From positions 1-13,996 of the forward strand of contig CAYUBI010000065.1 of assembly GCA_964443005.1 (NCBI GenBank): a stretch of DNA of 13,996 bases, given 5' to 3'. The notes under the pieces were generated by a model. It was not told where the DNA came from. It saw only the letters and a program-made list of their open reading frames with translations, and did no database searches. The DNA comes from CAYUBI01 sp964443005 (lineage in GTDB: Bacteria; Margulisbacteria; Riflemargulisbacteria; GWF2-35-9; CAYUBI01). Below are positions 1 through 6,175 of the stretch, piece by piece; the stretch's first letter is position 1, and the number at the start of each line of letters is the position of its first letter. Position numbers and translations under genes: made by a program.

Positions 1-505
1 AGGTATTTTGAATTTCTTTGGCTATTTCTATTTGCGTTATATTATCTAAAATCGGTTTGTCATATTCGTCAATTAGGACGACTACTTTATTAATCTTAGC
101 TAGCTTCATTATTAACTCTTCAAAACGCGTATAATAAGCTTCTTCTGTTAAGTTAACTCCATATTTCTGAGCATTAACATCCAATTGCCAAATAATATTT
201 TTTTCCAATTCAAGTACTGTTGTTGATGGAGTTTTACTAAAATCAATTCGAATAACTGGATACTCTTTCCATTCAAACGGCTGATCATGAATCCAGAGCC
301 CCTTGAAAAGCTCTTTCTTTCCCTTGAAAATTGCGTCTAAGGTAGAGAGTAATAGCGATTTCCCAAAACGACGCGGACGGGAAAGGAAATAGACGCCTTT
401 TGCCGGACGAACCATTTGATAAATATATTCGGTCTTGTCAATATATAGGAAGTTGCCTTCAATAAGATCTTGGAAGGTTTGTATTCCAATCGGCAAATCT
501 TTCAT
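1..505 (-). CDS. AAA-ATPase-like / PD-(D/E)XK family protein, N-terminal part (runs off left edge)
   Basis: The minus strand is open from the ATG at 503-505 to the edge of the window, giving 168 codons with no stop. The product starts MKDLPIGIQTF and matches the start of the next gene (924-2468) along its whole length, so the two are tandem paralogs. Visible motifs are the degenerate P-loop SRPRRFGKS (about residues 42-50) and the Walker B-like VVVLIDEYDKP (about 141-151), both typical of the AAA-ATPase_like family (PF09820). The C-terminal nuclease-like half expected in this family lies outside the window. An AAAGGA Shine-Dalgarno sits 9 bases before the ATG, and a good promoter lies about 50 bases upstream. 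The cellular role of this family is poorly defined; it is often present in many copies per genome. The family call is firm, the function is unknown, and whether the gene is intact cannot be judged here. Confidence 0.88.
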   Translation of the reverse strand, partial: MKDLPIGIQTFQDLIEGNFLYIDKTEYIYQMVRPAKGVYFLSRPRRFGKSLLLSTLDAIFKGKKELFKGLWIHDQPFEWKEYPVIRIDFSKTPSTTVLELEKNIIWQLDVNAQKYGVNLTEEAYYTRFEELIMKLAKINKVVVLIDEYDKPILDNITQIEIAKEIQNT

Positions 506-554
506 TTAGTTAGTTCCTTTACTATTTCTGCGTACAATGACGTTTCCTTAAATA

Positions 555-583
555 AGTATATAGCCAAAATTGCTTATACTCAA
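555..583 (-). promoter_or_regulatory. Sigma70-type promoter of the left-edge AAA gene
   Basis: Reading the minus strand, TTGAGT (578-583) and TATACT (555-560) are separated by exactly 17 bases. Transcription would start near 548, leaving a leader of about 43 bases that contains the AAAGGA ribosome binding site before the ATG at 505. The match is by eye and untested. Confidence 0.6.
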
Positions 584-715
584 TCAATTTTCCTTAGTGA
601 ACCACTATATTCCCAAACCGAGCCTTGGCATATTGTATCAAAGCGTATTTCTACGGCTGTATTCCCTTCTGTTTTTTGGAAAAAGCTATTGATGATAACA
701 AGTGTGGATATTTGT

Positions 716-832
716 TCACTGACGAATAGGGTAGCGAATAATTACGATACCGGAACCACCATTTCCGCCATTGACATGTGAAGTGCCACTACCACCGCCG
801 CCGGCATTTGCCCTTCTATTTATGCCAACGGC
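716..832 (-). pseudogene. Remnant of the C-terminus of a glycine-rich domain protein
   Basis: The minus-strand frame ending at TGA (716-718) reads NRRANAGGGGSG, then a short linker, then GGNGGSGIVIIRYPIRQ and stop. The ending GGxGGSGIVIIRY is the characteristic C-terminus of glycine-rich domain proteins found in surface, phage tail-fibre-like and marine bacterial proteins. Only about 38 codons remain. The frame is closed upstream by TAG at 833-835, and there is no start codon or ribosome binding site, so this is a decayed 3' end rather than a working gene. It lies between two AAA/PD-(D/E)XK paralogs, which suggests past gene loss or rearrangement in this gap. The rest of the 506-923 gap holds a promoter, a GC-rich palindrome and nothing else I can support. 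The family match rests on the motif as I know it; no search was run. Confidence 0.6.
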
Positions 833-850
833 CTACTATCTCTTCAATCA

Positions 851-870
851 GGGCGGTTCGCGAACCGCCC
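851..870. repeat. 20-bp perfect GC-rich palindrome
   Basis: GGGCGGTTCGCGAACCGCCC is perfectly self-complementary (10+10, no spacer) and far richer in GC than its surroundings. It lies 53 bases beyond the stop of the minus-strand gene at 924-2468, so it could form a hairpin in that mRNA. There is no T-run after it on either strand, so a classical intrinsic terminator is unlikely. Short GC-rich palindromes of this type are often dispersed repeats in bacterial genomes, but a second copy is not present in this window. Confidence 0.6.
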
Positions 871-923
871 CTAAGGTTAATTAACGAACACCCTCAGCCC
901 TCAATACAATGCCCTTCAGTGGA

Positions 924-2468
924 TCACTCGGGGCGAGGTTCAGCTGCCCATTTCCCAATATTACGCGTTTTTTTGTTAAACTCTACACCCACTAAAACAA
1001 GTTGCTTGCCTGTGTTCATGTATTTTTCAGCATATTGTTTTTGATTAATTTGCGCCAGTGCTGCTTTCTTCGTTCTATTCAGTTTAAATTCGAATACATA
1101 TACCGTATCCTTTAACTCAATCACTGCATCAATGCGCCCTTGATTGGTCACCACTTCTGCTTGAATACGTAGGCCCAGCAACGTAAAAACAATATAGAAT
1201 ATTGTTTGATAATACTTTTCTAAAGGAATATTGATTGTATACGGAATATTCGCAAAAAATACTTTTAACGTTTCAAAAAACTGGGCTAAATTGCCCTGTT
1301 TAAGCGCATTTGCTAATCCTACAATATACCTTAAGGTTAGTTCTTTGTTTACATGACTATAAGCCTCTGATAAATATTCTAAAAATGAATGTTCAACTTC
1401 AAGATTTGGGAATCCCAAGGTATATAAATCCTCTTCTATATTTTTGATCGTTAAGTACCCTGTTTGATATAAAAGTGCTATAGATGATAAATTTCCAATT
1501 TCATAACTCGCAAAAGCCTGTTGCCCAACAGTCAAATGCTGCAAGCTGGGTACATCAAATTGGCTTGTTGTAATTAAATCAATTAAAAACGTTGGCGTTC
1601 CTGTTTCAAACCAGTAGTTTTTAAAGGAATTTTTATTAAATAACAACAAAGTTGAAAAAGGATTATAAACATATTTATCAATTTCGGAAAATCGATACCC
1701 GTTATACCAAGTCTTCATCATCGCCAATACTTCCGCAACTGTCATGTTTTGTTTTTCGGCTAATAACGTTAGCTGTTCTGCAAAATTAGCTTCTAGTTCC
1801 TCTTGCGTATATCCCAGCAACTGAGAATAATTACTGTCCATTGTAATGTCATTTAAATTATTAAGTCCTGAAAACACACCCACTTTGCTGAATTTGCTAA
1901 CCCCTGTTACGAAAATAAATTTAAGGTGCTCATCCGAAGCTTTGATTACTGTATAAAATCCTTTCAACGTTTCCTGTATTTCTTTAGCTATTTCGATATC
2001 TGAAATATTATCTAAAATGGGTTTATCATATTCATCAACTAGGAATATTACCTTTCCTATTTGTGCCAATTTTCTAATAAGCTCTGCAAAAATGTCGTCA
2101 TAATGTTCCCGAACAAGCGTAATATCATAGTGTTCTGCAATATCCTGCAGCTCTAATTTAATGAATTCTTTCAATTCAAAAGGTGTTTCAATATGCTTTT
2201 TACTAAAATCAATTCGAATCACTGGATGTTCTTTCCATTCAAAAGACTGATCATCAATCCATAGTCCCTTGAAAAACGCTTTCTTTCCCTTGAAAATCGC
2301 ATCTAAAGTCGACAACAGCAGCGACTTGCCAAATCTCCGAGGACGGGAAAGAAAATATACACTACCCGACTGAATTAACTGATAAATTAACTTCGTTTTA
2401 TCAATATATAGACAACCATCATTAATTAATTTTTCAAAGGTTTGAATGCCAATCGGTAGTTTTTTCAC
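924..2468 (-). CDS. AAA-ATPase-like protein with C-terminal PD-(D/E)XK nuclease domain
   Basis: This 514-residue protein has the two-part architecture of the PF09820/PF08011 family. The N-terminal AAA-like domain has the degenerate P-loop SRPRRFGKS (41-49) and the Walker B-like FLVDEYDKP (142-150). The C-terminal PD-(D/E)XK-type domain has GRIDAVIEL with D447, followed by VFEFK with E460 and K462, matching the D...ExK catalytic pattern. It begins with GTG (2466-2468), supported by AGGAGG 7 bases upstream and by the identical MKxLPIGIQTF start of the left-edge paralog. A sigma70-like promoter lies just upstream. Length is normal for the family and all visible motifs are intact. Proteins of this type are multi-copy and accessory; roles in defence or mobile-element biology have been proposed but are not settled. 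Family assignment is sure, and no function is inferred. Confidence 0.93.
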   Translation of the reverse strand: MKKLPIGIQTFEKLINDGCLYIDKTKLIYQLIQSGSVYFLSRPRRFGKSLLLSTLDAIFKGKKAFFKGLWIDDQSFEWKEHPVIRIDFSKKHIETPFELKEFIKLELQDIAEHYDITLVREHYDDIFAELIRKLAQIGKVIFLVDEYDKPILDNISDIEIAKEIQETLKGFYTVIKASDEHLKFIFVTGVSKFSKVGVFSGLNNLNDITMDSNYSQLLGYTQEELEANFAEQLTLLAEKQNMTVAEVLAMMKTWYNGYRFSEIDKYVYNPFSTLLLFNKNSFKNYWFETGTPTFLIDLITTSQFDVPSLQHLTVGQQAFASYEIGNLSSIALLYQTGYLTIKNIEEDLYTLGFPNLEVEHSFLEYLSEAYSHVNKELTLRYIVGLANALKQGNLAQFFETLKVFFANIPYTINIPLEKYYQTIFYIVFTLLGLRIQAEVVTNQGRIDAVIELKDTVYVFEFKLNRTKKAALAQINQKQYAEKYMNTGKQLVLVGVEFNKKTRNIGKWAAEPRPE

Positions 2469-2475
2469 GTGGTTG

Positions 2476-2481
2476 CCTCCT
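2476..2481 (-). promoter_or_regulatory. Strong Shine-Dalgarno that fixes a GTG start
   Basis: On the minus strand, AGGAGG lies 7 bases before the GTG at 2466-2468. It decides the start of the AAA/PD-(D/E)XK gene and contrasts with the core genes of this window, most of which have no such site. Confidence 0.75.
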
Positions 2482-2490
2482 CAAGTATAC

Positions 2491-2519
2491 ATTCTAGTGG
2501 AAATTAAAAAAAATAACAA
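2491..2519 (-). promoter_or_regulatory. Candidate sigma70-type promoter of the 514-residue AAA gene
   Basis: On the minus strand, TTGTTA (2514-2519) and TAGAAT (2491-2496) are 17 bases apart, with an AT-rich spacer containing eight T in a row. The predicted start near 2484 leaves a short leader that begins close to the AGGAGG site. A separate promoter here implies that the gene is not only read through from the pseudopilin operon upstream. Confidence 0.45.
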
Positions 2520-2560
2520 CGCAGAGTCTTGTCCTATGCATAATGAGCCTGAATGAGGCG

Positions 2561-2764
2561 TCAATTTCTAAAAGAAACTGAACCACTCGGCACAAGCTGC
2601 AACTCGATTAGCTGATCTCGAAGTTGTTGATTCGATTTCCGAAGTTCTCCAGTTTGATGCATCATAATAAGTGTTTGTTGAAAAACTGATTCAAATACGC
2701 TTAAAAACACGATAATCACTGCTAAAGCAATCAAACACTCTAACAAAACAAACCCCTTACTCAC
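2561..2764 (-). CDS. GspI-like minor pseudopilin (short)
   Basis: The 67-residue product starts MSKGFVLLECLIALAVIIVF. This is a class III (prepilin) signal: cleavage after Gly4, Phe at +1, Glu at +5 and a hydrophobic helix after it. I place the start at GTG (2762-2764), which overlaps the TAA of the upstream GspH-like gene. A longer reading from an ATG at 2827 adds 21 residues unlike a prepilin leader. After the helix only about 40 residues follow, with polar, probably helical, sequence (ELRKSNQQLRDQLIEL). Known GspI proteins are roughly twice as long, so this is a reduced version or a different minor pilin. Prepilins are processed by the peptidase encoded two genes upstream and assemble into a type II secretion or type IV pilus-like filament in the inner membrane and periplasm. 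Prepilin status is firm; the GspI identity comes mainly from gene order and short size. Confidence 0.7.
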   Translation of the reverse strand: MSKGFVLLECLIALAVIIVFLSVFESVFQQTLIMMHQTGELRKSNQQLRDQLIELQLVPSGSVSFRN

Positions 2765-3173
2765 GACGAATCCGTCCCATAGCTGTAATTGCAATAACAA
2801 ACGAAGACAGCCCACTTGTAGATGCAAGCCGAATCGTTCCTGGAAGATTGGCAGTCATTTCAGTCGTAAAAACAATACGGGTATCACTCATTGCGAGATT
2901 TGGCAGCTGCCGATGACGCAGCGGCTGCGTAACAGCTCGAATGTCAACGTCAGATCCATGCGCTTGAATCGTAACTGGTGTATGACGAGCATATGCATAA
3001 AACCGAGCCCAATCTGCATCATCCCAGACCATCATCGAAAGGGCTTGATCACGATTTTTTTTTGAAACTACAATCAACGAAGCATTAACAACCATTGCTA
3101 ACATTGCCATGATTCCTAATACAATCAGCAATTCAAAAATAGAAAAACCTCGACTAAAAACCGCTCCACCTAC
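2757..3173 (-). CDS. GspH-like pseudopilin, start codon unclear
   Basis: The reading frame is open from 3173 down to the TAA at 2757-2759. It contains a prepilin signal, SRGFSIFELLIVLGIMAM: cleavage after Gly (3147-3149), Phe at +1 and Glu at +5. The mature part resembles the GspH/FimT fold, with WARFYAYARHTPVTI after the helix and a C-terminal strand ending AITAMGRIRRE. The only orthodox start near the 5' end is a TTG at 3129-3131, which lies inside the membrane helix and would delete the cleavage site. Upstream of the signal the frame holds no ATG, GTG or TTG before a TAG at 3174-3176. The frame overlaps the end of the peptidase gene in the +1 frame. Either an unusual start codon, a frameshift from the peptidase, or an error in the run of five T would explain this. 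The coordinates give the open frame, not a proven start. Confidence 0.75.
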   Translation of the reverse strand, partial: VGGAVFSRGFSIFELLIVLGIMAMLAMVVNASLIVVSKKNRDQALSMMVWDDADWARFYAYARHTPVTIQAHGSDVDIRAVTQPLRHRQLPNLAMSDTRIVFTTEMTANLPGTIRLASTSGLSSFVIAITAMGRIRRE

Positions 3174-3891
3174 CTAAAATAATAATAATCGCTCCAAAAA
3201 CAAGGAATGGCCCATAAGGGATTTCCCGTCGCAACGATTTTTGGCCTAACACATACATTAACACCATATAAAAAATACCAGCTACAGAAGAAATAAAAAT
3301 TATCACCACATTAGATTGAAACGAAAACAACCATCCAAAAACGTATAAAAGCTTCAAATCTCCACCACCTAACGAATCCTTTCGAAATAGTAGTGAAACT
3401 GCCTTAGCTACAATCCATACAAACATTACAATCAAAAAACTATAAACAAAGCTTTCAAATACAACACCACGAACCCACGCCAAAATTACCGAAACTACCC
3501 ATAATGACAAAACAACACTATCATAAATATAAAACGAATAAGCATCTATAACAGCTACGACCACCATCAAGGTAATAATTAGCCCCCACAACGCCCATTC
3601 TGCCATAGGATAATGATGAAAAAGAAACACACTAATTAATCCAAGGCCTAATTCCATCCACACAACATATGATCCAATTCTCTCTCCACAATAGCGACAT
3701 TTTCCGCGCAAGCCCAAATAACTTAGAACCGGAAACAGATCCTTAATTCCAAGCAAATGCCCACAATGGTCACAAGAGCTACGCAAAGCTTTCATGGAGC
3801 GTTTCTGAAGCAGCCGTGAACTTAACATAGCAGCAAAGCTTCCAAACACAGTCCCCATCACAAAAACAAAAAAATCTAATAAAAATGACAT
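3154..3891 (-). CDS. Type IV prepilin peptidase (A24 family, PilD/GspO-like)
   Basis: This 245-residue polytopic inner-membrane aspartyl protease should cleave, and possibly N-methylate, the pseudopilins encoded next to it. The N-terminal domain has FGSF (16-19) and two CxxC pairs (C40/C43 and C65/C68) as in zinc-binding PilD/GspO proteins, with the usual FPVLSYLGLRGKCRYCGERIG context. Several hydrophobic helices follow. The first catalytic aspartate is D116 in VVAVIDAYSFYIYD, and the second is D178 in the GGGD motif (175-178) followed by LK. Length and motifs are complete. The gene is first in a three-gene minus-strand operon with the GspH-like and GspI-like genes. The ATG at 3889-3891 has no clear Shine-Dalgarno, and an extended -10 element lies only 12 bases away, so the mRNA may be almost leaderless. 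Identification is firm; whether it serves a type II secretion system, a pilus or competence cannot be told. Confidence 0.93.
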   Translation of the reverse strand: MSFLLDFFVFVMGTVFGSFAAMLSSRLLQKRSMKALRSSCDHCGHLLGIKDLFPVLSYLGLRGKCRYCGERIGSYVVWMELGLGLISVFLFHHYPMAEWALWGLIITLMVVVAVIDAYSFYIYDSVVLSLWVVSVILAWVRGVVFESFVYSFLIVMFVWIVAKAVSLLFRKDSLGGGDLKLLYVFGWLFSFQSNVVIIFISSVAGIFYMVLMYVLGQKSLRREIPYGPFLVFGAIIIILGRWSGF

Positions 3892-3902
3892 ATGAAAAGC
3901 TT

Positions 3903-3911
3903 ATCATAGCA
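3903..3911 (-). promoter_or_regulatory. Extended -10 promoter of the peptidase/pseudopilin operon
   Basis: The minus strand reads TGCTATGAT, a TGn extended -10 with TATGAT at 3903-3908. No -35 at the right distance is convincing. Transcription from here would begin near 3896, only about 5 bases before the ATG at 3891. Confidence 0.5.
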
Positions 3912-3957
3912 AGTGAACCCGGACAATGGGCTTTCGTAATATCTAAAAAAATTAAAG

Positions 3958-3986
3958 TTGCGATAACATCAATTTATGTGTACAAT
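3958..3986 (+). promoter_or_regulatory. Sigma70-type promoter of the lytic transglycosylase gene
   Basis: TTGCGA (3958-3963) and TACAAT (3981-3986) are 17 bases apart. The expected transcription start is around 3993, 3 to 4 bases before the ATG at 3997, which leaves no room for a Shine-Dalgarno. None is seen. Confidence 0.6.
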
Positions 3987-3996
3987 CCATTAAGAT

Positions 3997-5670
3997 ATGA
4001 AGTTTTTTATGCTCGTTTGGGCAACCTTTTTTTTATTTCAATCTTGCGTATTATTGGCCTCTGATATTTCCGATTATACAGAAGGCAAAGCGCAACTAAA
4101 GCAAAACAATTACGACAAAGCTTATGAAGCTTTCAGCAAAATTCCTACTGATTCTCCGCTTAACTCATACGCGACTTATTATCAAGGCTTGTGTGCGATC
4201 AAAAGCAAAAACTACACTGCAGCGCAACAAATTTCATTAATTCCTAAGCAAGAAGAACGCTCGAATACACCATTTATGACGCTTCGACAACAATTACATG
4301 AAGTAACGTCCTACTTCTCAGGAAAAAAACAATCAGATAGCACGTTAAAGCAATTAGCTTATTACTTTAAACAAGAAGGTGATTATGATGAAGCGCTCAA
4401 ATGTTTTGAAAACATTTCTCCAACATCTCCTCAATTCCAGGATATTCCTATAGCTATTGCACGAACATATGCAGCAAAAGGCAACAAAGACGAAGCAAAA
4501 AAACGCTACAAAGAGCTTCCAGTTACGCCAGAATCGCTATACTATTCGTCTTTTATGGAAAATGAAGAAGATCGGATGAAAACGTTTGAAAAAATTGTAA
4601 AAGCTTATCCTCAACATGCTTTATCAAAAGAATGTGCTTATTCCTTATACACTCCAGCAAAATGCAAAAAAAATTTTGATAAAGCCCTAGACTACTTACA
4701 TTATCTTCAACAATACTCCTACTACCAAAACAGCAGCCACTTTGAAGAAGGCCTCATTCATTATATGCGTCAAGATTATCCGGCTGCACTTAAAGGTTTC
4801 AGAAAATCTCAAAATGATATATATGCGGATGCTTCTTTATATTGGCAAGCTAAAACTCATGACAAGCTAGGCCAACAAAACGTTGCAACTGAATTACGAG
4901 AAAAATTAATCAGCCTTTTCCCTTTTTCTTATTACTCCTACCGCACGTTTTTGTTAACTCGCAAAGAACCGCTTATCCAGTCATCAGCAGAACTCCCAAC
5001 ACTAGCAGCGCCTAATGACCTTCATCCTCGCCTCAAAGCCTTGATTGATGCACAGGCCTATGATGATGCGATTTACGAACTAACAGTATTTCAACGATAT
5101 CGGGCAACTAAAGATCCATGGAATTACTTGGCAGCCTTAATGGCAGAGAAAAAAGAATACTACTATCTTTATCGCGTTTCCGCACATTTACACAATAATT
5201 ATTTAGCCTATCCACTAGCATATTGGGATTCAATTAAAACAGAACTTACAAATATGCCCTTGGATCCCTATTTAGTTCTTGCAATTATTCGCGAAGAATC
5301 CAACTTCAATGCTTCAGCAGTGTCCTATTCCGGCGCAAAAGGACTCATGCAATTAATGCCAGCTACAGCAAAATTAGTAGCAAAAAACCTTAAATTAACA
5401 GACTACAACCTAAAATACCCTACGGATAACATTCGTTTAGGCATTCGACACTTCAAATACTATGTTCAACAATTAGGTGTACTCAAGGGCGTTGCTGTAT
5501 ATAATTGTGGAGAAGGTAATCTGAAAAAATTTAATGCCTTTGACGACGAAGATTTATATGTTGAAAACATCCCCATTGCACAAACTCGGCATTACGTAAA
5601 AAAAGTATTGGGCAGTTATTGGGCTTACAAATTACTATATGATAAAGAAAATATTGCAACGATTTCATAA
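3997..5670 (+). CDS. Soluble lytic murein transglycosylase with TPR-like region
   Basis: The 557-residue product begins with a signal peptide (MKFFMLVWATFFLFQSCVLLASD; likely cleavage after LLA). A long helical region of TPR-like repeats follows (about 25-400, for example NYDKAYEAF, DYDEALKCF and DYPAALKGF). A C-terminal family 1 SLT domain (about 419-550) completes it, the layout of Slt70-type enzymes. These cleave the MurNAc-GlcNAc bond of peptidoglycan in the periplasm, giving 1,6-anhydroMurNAc ends. The catalytic glutamate is E434 in REES, followed by the SGAKGLMQLMPATA motif (about 445-458). YNCGEGN (502-508) stands where the family usually has YNAGPGN, so Cys and Glu replace Ala and Pro in an otherwise normal motif. 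The gene lies between pseudopilin genes on the opposite strand, where it could help a secretion or pilus apparatus through the wall; this is inferred from position only. Promoter spacing suggests a leaderless mRNA. Confidence 0.92.
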   Translation: MKFFMLVWATFFLFQSCVLLASDISDYTEGKAQLKQNNYDKAYEAFSKIPTDSPLNSYATYYQGLCAIKSKNYTAAQQISLIPKQEERSNTPFMTLRQQLHEVTSYFSGKKQSDSTLKQLAYYFKQEGDYDEALKCFENISPTSPQFQDIPIAIARTYAAKGNKDEAKKRYKELPVTPESLYYSSFMENEEDRMKTFEKIVKAYPQHALSKECAYSLYTPAKCKKNFDKALDYLHYLQQYSYYQNSSHFEEGLIHYMRQDYPAALKGFRKSQNDIYADASLYWQAKTHDKLGQQNVATELREKLISLFPFSYYSYRTFLLTRKEPLIQSSAELPTLAAPNDLHPRLKALIDAQAYDDAIYELTVFQRYRATKDPWNYLAALMAEKKEYYYLYRVSAHLHNNYLAYPLAYWDSIKTELTNMPLDPYLVLAIIREESNFNASAVSYSGAKGLMQLMPATAKLVAKNLKLTDYNLKYPTDNIRLGIRHFKYYVQQLGVLKGVAVYNCGEGNLKKFNAFDDEDLYVENIPIAQTRHYVKKVLGSYWAYKLLYDKENIATIS

Positions 5671-6147
5671 AAAAAAAAAAAAAATCACATTGACTCGTTG
5701 CTTTTTTACATTATCGTAACTAGCTATAAACTGCAATCGTCTTCCAGTTTTAGAAATCGAAAATGATTGAATCAGTTTGGGCGTAAACGTTAAATAATCA
5801 TGGCGAACTCTGTGCACATATAGTTGCCCATTACTGATTCCAATTTCTGTTGTAACACCTTTAGCATCACTCACAACAACACTATCAAATTCGCCGTTTT
5901 CAATAATAGACAACACCGTAAATCCAGTATAATGCAATGCTAAGTATCGCAAAGCATAATCTACTTCCTTATAATGCTGTTCAGCTACAATCCACTGCAT
6001 TGAAACATGATGCCACCGCTGAAACATCGGCAGCACGCAAACCAACACAATCGACATGACGACCAGCGCAGAAAGCAGCTCAGCAAGGACAAAGCCATAA
6101 CTGAAAAAAAATGATTGACGGTTATTCGCGATCTCTTTATTGAACAC
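5665..6147 (-). CDS. GspJ-like minor pseudopilin
   Basis: This is a prepilin of about 160 residues. Its leader ends SYG, followed by FVLAELLSALVVMSIVLV with Phe at +1 and Glu at +5 of the class III signal. The mature part is a beta-rich minor pilin domain with ...SISKTGRRLQFIASYDN near the end. I place the start at GTG (6145-6147), giving an 18-residue leader. The alternative ATG at 6175-6177 gives a leader of about 28 residues and would overlap the start of the helicase gene on the other strand. The gene is separated from the other pseudopilin genes by the transglycosylase gene, but it would use the same peptidase. Its last residues (IFFFFL) are encoded by a run of 16 T, so the C-terminus depends on the exact length of that run. 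No Shine-Dalgarno is seen. Prepilin identity is firm and the GspJ label is tentative. Confidence 0.78.
   Translation of the reverse strand: MFNKEIANNRQSFFFSYGFVLAELLSALVVMSIVLVCVLPMFQRWHHVSMQWIVAEQHYKEVDYALRYLALHYTGFTVLSIIENGEFDSVVVSDAKGVTTEIGISNGQLYVHRVRHDYLTFTPKLIQSFSISKTGRRLQFIASYDNVKKQRVNVIFFFFL
5669..5684. repeat. Homopolymer run of 16 A
   Basis: The run spans the stop codon of the transglycosylase gene (TAA at 5668-5670) and the last codons of the convergent GspJ-like gene, which it reads as T. It has no hairpin before it on either strand, so it is not an ordinary intrinsic terminator. A run this long is prone to slippage in replication, transcription or sequencing. Confidence 0.85.
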
Positions 6148-6168
6148 TTTTACTTTTTGCAGTATAAT
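6140..6168 (+). promoter_or_regulatory. Near-consensus sigma70 promoter of the helicase operon
   Basis: TTGAAC (6140-6145), a 17-base spacer and a perfect TATAAT (6163-6168) make this the best promoter in the window. The -10 ends 7 bases before the ATG at 6176, so transcription should start at or next to the start codon, giving a leaderless mRNA. Confidence 0.75.
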
Positions 6169-6169
6169 A
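6161..6169 (-). promoter_or_regulatory. Candidate divergent -10 of the GspJ-like gene, overlapping the helicase -10
   Basis: The same AT-rich bases that form TATAAT on the plus strand read TATTATACT on the minus strand. This offers TATACT (6161-6166) or TATTAT (6164-6169) as a -10 for the GspJ-like gene. No good -35 is seen. A shared, symmetric -10 giving transcription in both directions is a known bacterial arrangement; here it is inferred. Confidence 0.35.
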
Positions 6170-6175
6170 CCCTCC

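Noticed and set aside
660..700. Possible hairpin with T5/A5 arms after the relic
   Set aside because: The arms are only A/T pairs with a 2-base loop, too weak for a terminator.
470..1044. Two plus-strand open frames of 103 and 88 codons
   Set aside because: They run antisense to the ends of the AAA genes and across the relic, have no ribosome binding site and low-complexity unlikely proteins. The Gly-rich relic on the other strand explains the GC-rich part better.
2521..2560. Possible terminator after the GspI-like gene (GCCT/AGGC arms)
   Set aside because: It has a four-base stem and no T-run directly after it; the T8 run downstream fits the spacer of the next promoter.
2561..2827. Longer 88-codon version of the GspI-like gene from an ATG at 2827
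   Set aside because: The added N-terminus does not resemble a prepilin leader and lies inside the GspH-like gene. The GTG at 2764 gives a classic short leader.
6140..6175. Upstream ATG for the helicase giving 754 residues
   Set aside because: It would place the near-consensus promoter inside the coding region, and the extra residues are not typical of the family.
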